A stretch of DNA of 64,000 nt from Lasiosphaeris hirsuta (lineage: Eukaryota > Ascomycota > Sordariomycetes > Sordariales > Lasiosphaeriaceae): assembly GCA_030549175.1 (NCBI GenBank), contig JAUKUA010000004.1, forward strand, positions 5,270,001 to 5,334,000. The letters run 5' to 3'. Positions 1 through 11,922 of this stretch are shown in pieces. Under the pieces are notes generated by a model. It made no database searches and was not told the origin of the DNA. It saw only the letters and a list, made by a program, of their open reading frames with translations. A program made the translations under genes and the position numbers. Numbering within the stretch: the first letter of the stretch is position 1; every line of letters begins with the position of its first letter.

Positions 1-794
1 TCACGCCGTTGGAAATGACGCCACTAGCTGGACACAACCAGCCAAGTCAGGCTTTGATTGCCTCGAGGACGACAAGCATCCTCGACCAGGGGTGTCCAGC
101 TTCAGGGGCGCCAGGAACATTGTCCCGGGAGGGCCACCGAAGATGCGCAAGGCATGACGCCAAATCCTCAACGGAGTCTACGGGAGGCAAACAAACGTAA
201 ACCCACAGCTTGCAGTCCGCACGTGTTCCGGAGATGGGCTTCCAAGGCTTAAAATGGAGAAGGCGAAAAGAGGAAGTCGGGAGCCAGGACCAGAAGCCGA
301 AACGGCCCATGGCCGCATTCTCGCTGCTGTTTATGGGAAACATTCGCAGGATCCGCCAACCAGACACCGAATGCCGTTAATTTAGTGGAACCGGGTTATG
401 GCCGATGTCCTTGATTGAGGTTGAATTGGACCCAATCTCGGAGGCCACGTTCCTGAATACCCCTGAATGGAAGAGCCGGCCCTGCTGCGGTGGAGGCGAG
501 TAGCGCAGGGGTGTTGTTTGTGGGGGAGCGAACCAAGGCTGGGCGGAAGAGCTACGCAACGTTTCCGACATCGTCACATTGTCGACGGTGAGTGCAACCT
601 CTTGGGAGCACCAGCCGAGGTTGCCGAGAGCGTAAAGTCAATGCGCTTTTGTAGGTAGTCGAGTGACCTCGTGGGTCGTAATGTTCTCAGGAAATGTGGC
701 CGAGCGGCTTGGCATCCGTGATTTTGGCATACCTCCGCTGTTCCCTCTACCGTACCAAAGAGGAACGAGGAGGGCAACCGAGATCTACCATTAC
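1..794. other. intergenic, no gene recognised
   Basis: Only short overlapping frames on both strands. None shows a recognisable domain or a fungal splice pattern. The sequence is of normal composition and lies 3' of the phospholipase D-like gene, so it should contain that gene's 3' untranslated region. Confidence 0.5.
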
Positions 795-2294
795 TCAGTC
801 GCGTTCTTCCCTTCTCTGCGAGTCGAAGACAAGATCGAGCCGGCCATCCAAAACACTATCGACACCCGCTTTTACCGTCTCTGCGAAGCCGCCACCGTGA
901 AACAGAATGCCAAGCTCTTGACTAGTGTACCAGCTCGCGCGATCCATGTTTCCCGATCCCAAAACAGTGAACTCGCCATCGACAATGGTCAGCTTCAGGT
1001 GTGAGTGCACCGGCTCTTCCCCCTGGTATCTTATCAAGGCCTCCCCCTCCACGTTGTTTGCCTTTGCACTTGGACGCCCATGAAAGTATGACACGCGAAG
1101 TCGGCCAAGACTGCGGCTACCAGCCTCAAGATCACGGCCACCTGAAGAAGCCTCAAGTTTGTTGAAGCGGCGCACGAGCGAATGAATGCACCAGGTCGTA
1201 ATCGTGCCCGCCGTGATCAATTGCTCAACAAGCATCATGTTGCGGCTCGTGACGATAGTGACATCCACTCCCCTTCTAATCGCATCCAGCAGCGTGGCAA
1301 TGACGGGCTCGCAGGTGACATTTGGAGTCTGTACATAGATGGATTGCTGGGCCCGATCAAACAGCTCAAGCAGGGCAATGTTGAGAGGCGTACCCGGGAC
1401 CTTGGGGGACTTCTGCCAGGGGAACGGGTGGAATATTGGGTTCCAGTGATGAGAAGACGGCAGAATAGTAGTTTGAAGCGGCGCCATGATTGCTTCAAGG
1501 GCCACGCGGCGATGGGCCGGACTTGAGATCAACTTAAGATTCGCGTTCTGGAATTCGAACACCAGGTCCGCAGCAGTGGAGTTCCGAAGCGGCGTAGACA
1601 AATCAAGACTAGCCTCCCAAGTGCGGGCGTAAAACGACAGCAGGCCGTGGACGGCATCGCCAGTCAGTTCCACACATCCCTCGAGCCAGGCCTCCCAGCT
1701 AACATTGCAGCTGGGAACGAGTGCACGCTGCCTATCAATAATGACAAACTTGGGGTGCATGACGCTAAATGGGAGGAAAAAGAGGCTCTTCACTTGCAGC
1801 TCGATGCCGCCTGCTTCCAGGAGTGCCGGGTCCGGGAGACCGAAGTCCTTTTGCCACGATGAGGGCGGGTAGATGCGGCCATGGCGGGATTGTGGATGAA
1901 ACAGTTTTTGAAATAGCGAGCGCGAGGACAAACATATGCGGACTCTCAAAGGCGTTGGCTGCGCATCGCCCCCCATATCACGGCGATAGATGGCGAGCTT
2001 GGAGAGGGCATCGTGGAGAGCCGACAAAGTCGTGGACGGTGCCCAGAAGCATGTGACGAAGATAACTTCAGACTTTGCCGCCACTATGGCAGGAATCAGA
2101 GCGTCGGTGAAGATGGAAGCGCCTGTGCCTAGTCGGAAGCTCTGCGGCGTGCTCTGGGAGACAAGCAGGTCGCGGTCCGACGCGTCGCGAAAATCGAACT
2201 CCGGGAACTCGTCGTTTTGCCATTGCGTCAGCACAGAGCGCTGTTCCCCCAAACGTCTGACAAAGTCATGGACAAAGCTCGAGGAGTAACTCAT
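795..2294 (-). CDS. phospholipase D-like protein with two HKD motifs
   Basis: Intronless gene of 499 codons. Two HxKxxxxD catalytic motifs are visible: HPKFVIID (H180, K182, D187) followed by the Asn of SCNVSW, and HLKLTIVD (H432, K434, D439) followed by GSGNMDR. In the phospholipase D superfamily the two motifs form one active site, with one His as nucleophile for phosphodiester hydrolysis or transfer. I chose the start MSYSSSF at 2294; the frame stays open 21 codons upstream with another ATG at 2357, but that stretch looks like leader. No signal peptide or membrane segment is evident and no PX/PH domain is present, so this is not the classical Spo14-type enzyme but the short fungal PLD-like group. 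The substrate is unknown; cardiolipin synthase-like or nuclease activity is possible. Confidence 0.88.
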   Translation of the reverse strand: MSYSSSFVHDFVRRLGEQRSVLTQWQNDEFPEFDFRDASDRDLLVSQSTPQSFRLGTGASIFTDALIPAIVAAKSEVIFVTCFWAPSTTLSALHDALSKLAIYRRDMGGDAQPTPLRVRICLSSRSLFQKLFHPQSRHGRIYPPSSWQKDFGLPDPALLEAGGIELQVKSLFFLPFSVMHPKFVIIDRQRALVPSCNVSWEAWLEGCVELTGDAVHGLLSFYARTWEASLDLSTPLRNSTAADLVFEFQNANLKLISSPAHRRVALEAIMAPLQTTILPSSHHWNPIFHPFPWQKSPKVPGTPLNIALLELFDRAQQSIYVQTPNVTCEPVIATLLDAIRRGVDVTIVTSRNMMLVEQLITAGTITTWCIHSLVRRFNKLEASSGGRDLEAGSRSLGRLRVSYFHGRPSAKANNVEGEALIRYQGEEPVHSHLKLTIVDGEFTVLGSGNMDRASWYTSQELGILFHGGGFAETVKAGVDSVLDGRLDLVFDSQRREERD

Positions 2295-3131
2295 TGTGCG
2301 TTGCAGATGTCGTGAGGGGGTAAGCCGAGTCAGCTGATGAAGCTGATTCTGGCCCAAAAGGTGCCGAAATCAGATTTGATGGAAGTTGGCAAACTTGGCC
2401 CTCGCTAGCAATTTCCCGGCGCAGAAACCCTAACCCTGATTCTTCAATCCCGCGCGCGTCATCTTGTTAGCCATAGTGTGAAGCCCAAGGGTCAGCAAAT
2501 TGTTAGTCCAAGTGCTATTATCTCCTACGATGCAGTGGCTAATTCTTGAAGTGGCTCCAGATGTTGCATTGATCCTTTCTGTCCTCAATGCCCGTCTTTT
2601 GACGGCGGCCACCCTCGGGACTTGCATTCAAGTCTGAGGGCTGTTCCTGCCATCAATTCCAAAACACTCAATGCTACTCACCTGGCCTTTCTTTGAAGAC
2701 ACGGAAGGTGCACGTAACAAAAGGGATATCGATCGAGAATTTTGTCCATGCATAGCTTGTCAAGCCTTGAGCTCAACAAGGAATTGATTGTAGCGATCGG
2801 TTGTCTGTCATTTCGCACACTTCAACACCCACAGAACGGCTGTCGCCCGGAGGCCGCATTCGGAAGAGTGGACAATGCTGGAATCCTGGACGCAAAGGAG
2901 AACAAACAAAAAGCACCCATATTTTGCAGACAAGCACTAGCCATCTTTGTCTTGTTCCCTCGAGCTCCCGGACCCCCGAGCTCTCTGACATCATTCTGGC
3001 ACATACAGCTTAGGGAATATGCACTGCCCCCGCTACCACCCCACAGCGTCTAACCAAGCAGCATAACGCGCTTGGCTGCGGGGAGGACCACCTCAAAACG
3101 CACATTCCGCAGTCTCTACCTCAACGAGTTA
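2295..3131. other. intergenic, promoter side of the PLD-like gene
   Basis: No gene recognised. Short frames on both strands overlap each other and carry no domain. The part nearest 2294 should hold the 5' leader and promoter of the divergent minus-strand PLD-like gene. Confidence 0.5.
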
Positions 3132-3348
3132 CAATCCAGCCCTGGTTTGTTTGTCGGTGTGGAGATTGAAGCCCCGGCAGGCCTTTGCAGCATCAAACAT
3201 AGGATTTCTGATATTTCGGAGGGCATATTTGAGCTTCAAAAAGGCCTTTCCAACATCAACAACGGCATTTCCTCACGCACGAGGCATCATTCCTCAAAGT
3301 CACAGCACCCTAAAGTCCCACGCTAACAAGCAAATAAGGGCTAAGCTG
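3132..3348. repeat. MITE-like element, copy A (217 bp)
   Basis: Starts CAATCCAGCCCTGG and is preceded by TA (3130-3131) and followed by TA (3349-3350). The right end, read in reverse complement, matches the left end at about 16 of 23 positions. Shares its left terminus, internal stretches (such as GGGCATATTTGAGCTT) and right part (TCACAGCACC..TAAAGTCCC) with copy B at 3978-4262. It has no coding capacity. TA flanks plus terminal inverted repeats suggest a non-autonomous Tc1/mariner-type element. Confidence 0.65.
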
Positions 3349-3977
3349 TAGGTAATCGAAGACACACTAGCTCACCTTACCCTCGCTGCCGCCCCGGGAA
3401 AAAGTACAAATTTCAACGCCCGATAGCTTGACCATCAACACTACCAAGCGCATCGATGCTCACCCCGCCTGTGGCGCTGAGAACGTGCCGCGCCTTGGGA
3501 CTTTTGGGACTCGGCATGGGCCTCAAACCGGCGGGGAGGGTCGATGTCGTGCTCGAGCCCCTGCAACAATGTCTCTTTCCCACCCCGAGCGTGAGGAGTC
3601 GCCCAATGGCAACACCAGAGCCACGATGTCGCCATTCTAGTGAGGATTCGCTAATAGGCATCTAACTTGTCTACGGCCCCTTCGCCGACCGGCGACCTAC
3701 AAGACGCGGCAGGCGGTGACATGGGCATTCTCGATTACCATGGATCTCCATGGTCTTATATCATGGGTCCCAACACACACGACTGATAAGCCCGCTGACG
3801 AGGATAACGAGTCCTGATGTTGTCTGGCTTTGAGCAGATTTATCTATTAGTATCGCTGATATCCCGATATCACGGCTCTCGAAATTGGCCGAGTTGATTG
3901 AACCGATCAGGTCACATATTGTTCAAATTGCAGCGACATCATCAAGCGCGTCCACTTCTCTGGGCGTCAGACCACTA
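3349..3977. other. spacer between the two MITE-like copies
   Basis: Unique-looking sequence with no recognised gene. Short frames at 3413-3665 on both strands overlap each other and show no domain. Confidence 0.4.
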
Positions 3978-4262
3978 CAATCCAGCCCTGGTTTGTTTGT
4001 CGGCGCGGAATCTCCTGCGAAGTTGGATATAGAACCCCCGATAAGGCCTTTACAACATTAGAAACAGCATATTTCTGGTACTTCACAGGGCATATTTGAG
4101 CTTTGAAAGGTCTTTCCAATATCAAGAACGGCATTTCTGGCATTAAAAAAGGTATATTGATTATTTTAATGGGCCTTTCCTTGCGCACAATAAGGGGGAG
4201 TCCTTCCTCATAGTCACAGCACCTTAAAGTCCCGCGCTAACAAACAAACCAAAGTTGGATTG
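3978..4262. repeat. MITE-like element, copy B (285 bp)
   Basis: Terminal inverted repeats of about 24 bp match at 21 of 24 positions: the left end starts CAATCCAGCCCTGGTTTG, and the right end in reverse complement starts CAATCCAACTTTGGTTTG. It is flanked by TA on both sides (3976-3977 and 4263-4264). Better preserved than copy A and in the same orientation. It ends 85 bp before the ATG of the transporter gene, so it may supply part of that promoter or leader. Confidence 0.75.
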
Positions 4263-4347
4263 TACGAGGCACACATCAAGTACCTAGCCTCCTTTATCCA
4301 CTAGTGACCCCCAAGCACCGAAACAGGCCCCAAGAGACAGTCGAAGG

Positions 4348-6120
4348 ATGGCTGCCGAGCCCTTGGCCAAGACAGAGGCGCCGCCTCCCGACGAGAAGGC
4401 CGCCTCAGCCCTACCCGAGCCCGACACCAAGGGCGAGTCGGACCCAGCCTCGAGCTCAGAACTCGAGGAGGGCGGGCCCGGTGAGTTCGACGAGAAGTCA
4501 CTGCTCCGCAGACTCGATGCACGGCTGCTGCCCGCCGTAGGAATCCTGTACCTGCTGTCCTTCCTCGACCGCAGCAATGTCGGCAACGCGAGAATTGAGG
4601 GCTTGGCTGGTGACTTGGGCATGACCGGAAATCAGTACCTGACGGGATTGACGTTGTACTTTATCGGCTATGTTATTTTTGAGGTACGATTTCGCCCCAG
4701 CCCTTTGTGCTGGTGAGTCCTGAGTTAACGAGCGACCTCCAGATTCCGTGCAATATCATTTTGAAGCGCACTACGCCCCGGTTCTGGCTGCCGACGCTGA
4801 CCATCCTGTGGGGCATCGTGGCTACGTTGTTGGGAGTTGTTCACAACCTTGCTGGTTTCTTTGCCGCACGCTTCTTCCTTGGTGTTACCGAGTCTGGCCT
4901 TTTCCCGGGTGTTGTTTACTACTTCTCAATGTGGTACAAGCGACGCGAGAGACAGTTCCGTATCTCGCTGTTCTTCAGTGCCGCCGCTTTGGCGGGATCT
5001 TTTGGTGGCATTCTAGCTTATGTGAGTTTATCGACAATCATCATGGGAGATCTGGCTAACTCGGACAGGGAATTGGATTCATGAGGGGCACAGTGTGGCA
5101 AAATGGCTGGCATTGGATCTTCATCCTGGTACGAGCCTCGTTCCTCGACCTGCTTTACTGCTATCTTTCACGGTGTAGTGCTGACGATTAGTTGTCATGA
5201 TTGCAGGAAGGTCTTGCTACAATCGTAGTCGCTGTTGCCGCGTATTGGTTCGTCTACAATTACCCCGATACAGCCGAGTTCCTGACAGACAAGGAACGCA
5301 AATTCATTCGTGATCGTCTTGCATCAGATAGCGACGCGACTCACGACGAAAGCTTTACCTGGGGAAACGTCGCCAAGGCTCTCAAAGATCCTAAGTGCTG
5401 GCTTTATGGACTGAGCTTCCACACTATGAGTCTGCCGCTCTACACATTCTCCCTGTTCCTGGTAAGCCTACTCCTTATTCATGCAGCTTAAAATACCAGC
5501 ATCTCCTGACCAACCTCAACCTCAACCTACAGCCTACAATCATCGCTGCCCTCGGCTACAAAGCCGCCATCGCTCAGCTACTCACTATCCCCCCCTACGC
5601 CTTCGCCTTCACCACCACCCTGACCGTCGCAACCCTTTCGGAACGGCTGCACCAGCGTGCCCTCTTCATCATTGGCTCCGCTTCTTTCGCAATTATTGGT
5701 TACATCATCCTGTTGAGCAACACTGACCCGGTCGGGCGGCCCGGCGTGTCTTACGTCGGTACGTTCTTCGCAGCCGGCGGAATCTACCCCGCCACAGCGC
5801 TCGCACTCTCGTGGCCCGCTATCAACGTCTCAGGGCAGACGAAGCGTGCGGTTGCCAATGCTATGCAGATTAGTATTGGCAACCTGGGGGCGGTGTTGGG
5901 GACACAGCTGTATCGGGCGTTTGATGGACCGAGGTATATTGTTGGACACAGTTTTGCGCTGAGCTATCTGGCGGGGAACGTTTTGGTTTCTTCGTTTTTG
6001 TACTTCAAGCTGAAAAAAGAGAACGAGAGTAGGGCGGTGATCACGCCTGAGGTGGAGGAGGTGGGGGATTTGGTGGACTGGGAGGGAGATGACGACCCGA
6101 GATGGAGGTTCCAGTACTAG
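4348..6120 (+). CDS. major facilitator transporter, Dal5/Tna1-like (anion:cation symporter family)
   Basis: Five exons joined in phase 0: 4348-4683, 4743-5021, 5069-5128, 5207-5461 and 5533-6120. All four introns (59, 47, 78, 71 bp) are GT..AG, and the product is 505 aa, the usual size for the family. An acidic N-terminal tail of about 50 residues precedes the first helix (LLPAVGILYLLSFLDRSNVG). The DRSNVGNARIEGL motif after helix 1, the FFLGVTESGLFPGVVYY stretch, and NVSGQTKRAVANAM in the C-terminal half are typical of the fungal allantoate/nicotinate/vitamin permeases of the plasma membrane. About 12 helices can be placed. The substrate cannot be deduced; carboxylates or vitamin-like anions are the family norm. 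A MITE-like copy ends 85 bp upstream of the start. Confidence 0.9.
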
Positions 6121-8328
6121 ATATGGGCCAAGGGTGCCTAGTGTCAATGGGGGGGGGCAAGGTGGTGGTTTGTTCAGATGCATCTTTGACTCATGTATGG
6201 TTCATGTGTATGTAATTGCACCAAGCATACTATATAATAATAATGTAAGGGTTCCTCTTCCTTCAGACTGTCTACCTAATCGGATGGTTTATTTTCTCAG
6301 ATTTTCTAGAATCCATCCAAGGCCTATTTTACAGTATAAGACACCCTCAATTGTTATGTTGACTCCTTTCTAAATTTCGAAAACGGATTTTGAAGGCTCC
6401 AAAATGTCTTTTGGAACTAGACAAGCGCATGCCAAAGGGTCATTACAGATACCGAAGTATCTTACCTTACGCTAACTAAATAGCCCGAGTGATCAGACTG
6501 CGAATTGCAATGACAGGCTAGGTAGGCATTTGATGGAAAGTTTGTCAGGAACTAGGTTGGTGGGTCGGTGCCTGGTCTGGGGCCAATTCGCGGCCCGTTT
6601 CCTGTCACCCCTGATGTTGATGGCGATCCCGCCTGACGGGAAGGAAGCGCATGCGGGCGACCATCTGAAACACACGGGAAGCTGCCGAAGGGGTGGTGGC
6701 TTAATCTATTTAATTACCATTCCATGCACCCAGAACAAACATCTTCCTACCCCCAAAAAAGAATCGACGTGCCACAAACTTGTTTCCTTCCAGTGGTTAC
6801 ACCGCATTTTTTTTTTGGTAATGCTAGTAATTCGTTTACACTACGTAGGACGGTGGACTGGATATCCATAATGGATTGTCTAAGCCTCGACGTAGGCTGG
6901 CCAGTTGAATGAGCTTGGTAAAGGATGGTGGAGTCTTTCCCATTGCTGCGTACTTCAGGCAGTCAGCGCTGTTCCCATACGTGTGCAGTGCCCTGTGGAG
7001 AGAAAATACGAGGGAGGGGCAATTGCCCCTGGACGCCGCTTGGGGTTCCAGACCGTGAGCTTACTCTTGGCGGAGTGAGTGGTCGTCTTGTGCCAAGCGC
7101 TGTTGGACGCGCTCGCTCACAAGTCTGGATTGGGTCAAGATGGGCGGTTGGAATGACACTACCACTACCCGACTCGGAACATCCTACATTGCATATGCGG
7201 TAACGGATATGACTGCATCATGAACACGATGGCTTTGGTCGGGGTCGACGTTTGGACCTTCTAGTGGTGCTCAGTGCCGTGCTGATGTTGACGAGATTTC
7301 TGCCGCGATTCTGTGCCGCGCGGACCAACACTACCTAGAGATGCGCCTTCAGATTGCCGCTACCAACGGATCGAAGACATCGAACCGGCTTTTTGGTTCT
7401 TTTTGGTTTTAGTTGCGACACCAGTGTCTTGGGCTCGATTCTGGCCTCTAACCGAGGGTGCGGGTTTCTCTGTTTCGTCTGATGTCGGTCGCGTCTATCG
7501 GCCTCGAGACATCTCCAAACATCAGACGATGCATTCAGTGCAACCATTGGGCAGCTCATGCCTAGTGGCCGGCATAAGCGTCATGTCGCCAAGTATTGAG
7601 CAATTTCAGCTTTTGGAAAGAATGGAAAGCGCCAGGCTAGAACCTGGGAGCTGTGTTCCAGGTTAGGACAGTGGGGTCTGAGGACGCTCCACACGCACGA
7701 ATCACGGGCAGGTACCAATACCTGCTCTCGTGTTCCTGGCGCGACCCTGGCTCGATCCTGCACAGGCGGGCTTCCAGTGCTTCTTGGAGGGAGAAGGCGC
7801 TCGTTTCAGAGGCAGCCGAAAAAGTGCCCCGCCCCTGACATGGCGCTGCTAACGGGGTCAGCACGGGCACAATTCGAGATCCCCTTGCTTGCCAAATTTT
7901 CCTCACTTTTTATTTGGTAATGGCACGCGCTGGGGACGGGGGCGACAGGGCCTGGCGAGAGCGGCCAGCCAGACGCCTGGACCCCTCCGCTTCTTTGTTT
8001 GCTGACTGCTTTTCTAGCTGTCCTCTCCTCCATATCCTTCGTATTTCCAGCTCCCTCACTTACTCCCGGTCTCTCGATATTTATTTCTTTGTCGTCTCGT
8101 CCATTCCACGTCCAGGACTCTCCCTGTATCAGTGTTGTTGATCGGTGTGCTCAAGCTGGAATTGGCCACCCTCTCCCACTGTCCTCTCGTCTTGTATCCC
8201 TACCGAGTACCTTTATCTGTCTACCCGCCCAATCCTCGCGCGCATCACCACCGCAAGCCATCCCTGGCGACTAGCGACCTTGAATTCCGGACGAACTTAA
8301 CTTCTCGACTCTCTTTTCCAGCGCGACT
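6121..8328. other. long intergenic region, no gene recognised
   Basis: 2.2 kb without a supportable gene; the open frames are short and lack domains. The last 300 bp (about 8000-8328) are pyrimidine-rich (many TCC, CTC and TTC runs), the usual look of a fungal promoter and leader, and belong to the bestrophin-like gene. A short T run lies near 6808. Confidence 0.5.
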
Positions 8329-9935
8329 ATGGGTGGTGAGGAAGGCGGCCCCGCGGCCACGGCCGTTAGCGAGCCGGCTCCCGTTACGGTGACGGCGCAT
8401 CAAGGCGATGCCGGTCACAGGCCGGCCGATATCAACACCAAAGGCGCCCCGGTTCTCGATGACATCGCTTCGCCCATTTCGCCCCGTATGAACACTCCGA
8501 ATCCTTTCAGCCGGAAGAACACCTCGTTGGACTTGGACGACTACTTCGTACGCCTTCTCACCTTCTGCCAGCAGGGCCATCGTGCTAACCGGTTGTAGAC
8601 TGGTCCTCGTGACATTCAGAAGCATTCCAAATGGCCCATCTTCATGCAGATGCACGGCAGCATTCTTCCTAAGATGATCCTCCCGCTGCTCTTCATCGCC
8701 GGGTGGACCAGCTTGTTCACGGCCATCCACATGAAGGTGACCAAGATTGGCATAAGCAGCATCTTGCTCACCGTGCTTGGTTTCGTTGTTGGTCTGGGTC
8801 TTTCGTTCCGCAGCTCAACAGCATACGAGCGCTACGCCGAAGGCCGCCGGTACTGGGCACAGCTGATCCTGACGTCGCAAAATCTGGGTCGCGTCTACTG
8901 GGTCCATGCCAGCGAGCGGGAAGGTGACCTGGGCAAGAAGGACCTGCTTGCCAAACTGTTAGCCAGCCCCTTTCCGGTGTCTATGTCCCCAGAACTAACC
9001 TGAGTCACAGTACCGCCCTCAACCTCGTCGTCACATTTGCTGCCGCGTTGAAACACAAGCTGCGCTTCGAACCTTACACGTGCTACGATGATATCTCACA
9101 CCTTGTTGCGCACCTCGATACCTTCGCCCTGGCCGCCACGCGCGACGAGCCCGAGTTGGCTCATAGGCATCAAACAAAGCCGGGCTTCTTCAAGAGCGTT
9201 GGCGAGTACCTCGGCGTCTCGTTTGCCGAAAGCAACCCCCGGAAGGCCCTTAAGAAAGCTACCCGGCCGCTGGGCAACCTCCCGCTCGAGGTCCTTTCGT
9301 ACCTGGCTGGCTTCACCGACGAACTCATCCAAAACGGGCAGTTGTCGATCCCGATGCAGCAGACACTAGCTTACAACAATATTGCCGCCCTCAACGACGT
9401 CCTCACCGGAACCGACCGCGTGCTGAACACGCCGCTGCCCATCGCTTACAGCATTGCAATTGCACAAATAACATGGGTGTATATTCTGTTGCTGCCGTTC
9501 CAGCTGCTGACCCAACTCGAGTGGATCACGATTCCCGCCGTCGTCGCAGCTGCGTATATTATTCTGGGCATCTTGTTCATCGGCCGCGAGATTGAGAATC
9601 CTTTTGGTCAGGATGTCAACGACCTGCCGCTTGAGTCATACTGCGCTCAGGTTGCCGCCGACATGGACGTGATCGCGAGCCACCGCAAGCGCAAGAATGT
9701 CGAATGGGTCGAGTCAATCGACAACCGCGTCCTCTGGCCGCTCTCCAACTCGGGGTGGCATGTCTGGATGCACCGCGGCGAGGATAAGATCCGCGAGGCC
9801 GTTCTCCACAAGGTTGAGAACAATTTTGAGACCAAGAAGGTGGAACAGCAGATTGCCGATGGCGACATCAAGCTGTCGAAGAAGCCGACGCTCAACACCA
9901 AGGGGTCAGTGGAGACCAAGATTGGAGAGGTTTGA
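8329..9935 (+). CDS. bestrophin-like (UPF0187/RFP-TM) anion channel protein
   Basis: Three exons: 8329-8547, 8599-8957 and 9011-9935, with introns of 51 and 53 bp (the second has a CTAAC branch site); 500 aa. After a disordered N-terminus come two hydrophobic segments (ILPLLFIAGWTSLFTAIH and ISSILLTVLGFVVGLGLSF). The signature RSSTAYERYAEGRRYW follows, the counterpart of the family's FR.N.SY.R..EGR. Later come two more membrane segments (about PIAYSIAIAQITWVYILLLP and IPAVVAAAYIILGILF) and the signature EIENPFGQDVNDLPLE. Bestrophin family members form multimeric chloride or bicarbonate channels; the fungal members are mostly uncharacterised and may sit in the plasma membrane or in organelles. 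The C-terminus is charged and soluble. Confidence 0.9.
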
Positions 9936-10772
9936 GTGGCGTGAAGTGTGACATGCGCAGCCGCTGAGGGGCACTGGGGTTGCGAAAGACCGCCAGGAGG
10001 GAAAATTGCATAGAATGGCGCATAATCGAGTCACTGGTGGTCCCAATTGGTTAACGACGAATAGGATTGTTTCGGAGGATATTGTAACAAATGGTTTAGC
10101 AACTAGCAACTAAAGAAAGTGTGTTCCGAGCCCTACATTTGCATAAACGAGCCTTCAACCACGCACAACACTATTCCAGGAAGATGAGACCAAGGAACTA
10201 GGATCCCGAGGGAGTGGTTGAGGCGCTTCCATTCCCCCGCCCCTGGTGCACGTGTATCGTGATAAGTGGGTGCTAACAAAGTCGCGGCTATTACTCAGGC
10301 GAGGCAAGTTATAGGTGGACTGCGGTAATAACAGCAGGATCGCCGTCATGGATGATAACCAAGCTTGAACCGTAAAATGTCCGACATCTGCCGAGACAGA
10401 TTGGTTGGCTGTCGAGTCCCCTCCTTCAGGCGGGCAGCCAATGGGGAAGACGTCGATGCTGCGATGATGTCATGCCGTCTACCGGCGATGGCGGCCACGG
10501 ATCGACAGACCTTGAAGCGCTTGCCCCTAGTTCTATATCTATGTACAACACCCGAGCCAAGAAATGGAAGCCATCGTGTCACCGGAGAGAAGCACTTTTC
10601 TACTAATTACCTCAGGGCCACGAGACCTTTGCGTGGAACTTTCGGCCGCCCAAATATTTCCCAGTTCATCCCGAGTCCTCAGTCCCCTTCCACATCGACC
10701 TTCTCTATCAATCCTAGAAACATTCGCCTGCGAGGCGAGTTCATGAGGCCACAATGAATTACGCAAACATGA
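9936..10772. other. intergenic, promoter region of the following gene
   Basis: No gene supported. A frame at 10365-10757 is open but has no recognisable domain; it could contribute a 5' exon to the next gene, whose start is unresolved. Confidence 0.4.
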
Positions 10773-11922
10773 TTGAGGAAAAAAACCTCAAGGTGGGAGT
10801 CAATTGCCTATAAGGAATGCCATTACAGCCAACTGACAGAATGGCAGAAAGGGTTTATCCTCGCAACTCTCGCCTCGACCATTGCCGGCACTTTCATCAC
10901 AGGCATCAACCTCTACGACCGCGTCGCCGAGAAGCGGAAACAAAACAAGCTCGACAATAAGCAAGACCAAAGAATCAAAGACCTCGAGAGGCGCGTCAGC
11001 CGGGATGACGACCGGCCACAGCCAGGCCGCCAACAAATAGCCCCCGACGACGTGCGCGCCTCGCTCAACCAAGGCAACACCGTCGTGCAGCGGGAATACG
11101 ACGAACATTACGCGCGTCTGGGTCCCGGGTTCGCACAGGGCGACAGTACGGCCTCACCCCCTTCCCAACTTATCTCCCACCACCATCTAACGCTCTGTTT
11201 CTCCTATAGCAACCTCACAGCTCCAGCTCCAATCCCAAATCATCACGCTGCAAGCCACCGTCATCAAGATCCTCCAGGACGCCCTCTACTCCAACACGCC
11301 GCCCGACCTGGGCCGACTTTACAACGCGTCCGAGTTCGCCCGCGAGTCCACCGTGCGCGTCCTCCGCGACCAGTACCGCCGCCTGCTCTCAGCTGCCCCG
11401 CCCCGCCGGCCCGCGGGACCGATCCGACACACTTCATCCACGCCCTCCCTACGCGGCCCCCCCTCCGTGCCTGCGCCCAAGCGACTCCTCCCGCCACCAT
11501 CAGTCGCCAAGGAGGCGGACAAAGACGGGCCGCTATTCTGCCGCGTCGCCGTGGAGCTACAGGGCACGGATGCGCGCGTGGCCGAGGTGATGGGCGAGTG
11601 CGGGGACGGGTGGGCGTGTCGGTGCGGGGCCGTGGTGCCCGGACACGGGACGACGGTCGAGGGCGAGAGGGTGGTGCAGCGCGAGTATGACCGCGGGGCG
11701 GGCGAGGTGGTAGAGATTGTTGAGATGTGCACGTTCTTGGTCACAGCGAGGTTCATCGCCAAATGCCACCGCGAGGGCAGGGGGTTTGCGTGTTGGCTGT
11801 GTTGGAGGGGGAGGGAGAGTGACACCCTGTCTCATGGGGTCAGTGGGCTGGTTGGACATGTGGGTGGGAAGCATAGAGTTGAGGAGTGGGAGGGAGAGGG
11901 GGATATTAGGGAGGTGAGTTAG
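10773..11922 (+). CDS. uncharacterised fungal protein, hydrophobic N-terminus, coiled coil and C-terminal C2H2-like motif
   Basis: Two clear exons: an upstream part ending at 11145 and 11210-11922, joined over a 64-bp intron (11146-11209, branch CTAAC). The reading frame begins upstream of the first usable ATG, so the start is unresolved and probably lies in an unrecognised 5' exon; 10773 is only where the frame opens. Visible order: LTEWQKGFILATLASTIAGT, a short hydrophobic stretch; a highly charged helix (RVAEKRKQNKLDNKQDQRIK), probably coiled coil; a mixed helical segment around SQLQLQSQIITLQATVIKIL; a proline/serine-rich linker; then a Cys/His-rich end with C..CxxC-like pairs (WACRC) and FACWLCWRG...GHVGGKH, which resembles a C2H2 zinc site. 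I recall this architecture as a conserved Pezizomycotina family without assigned function. Nothing points to a role beyond possible metal binding. Confidence 0.7.

Noticed and set aside
690..780. tRNA-like start (GTGGCCGAGCGGCTTGGC)
   Set aside because: No T arm or matching acceptor strand follows within tRNA distance.
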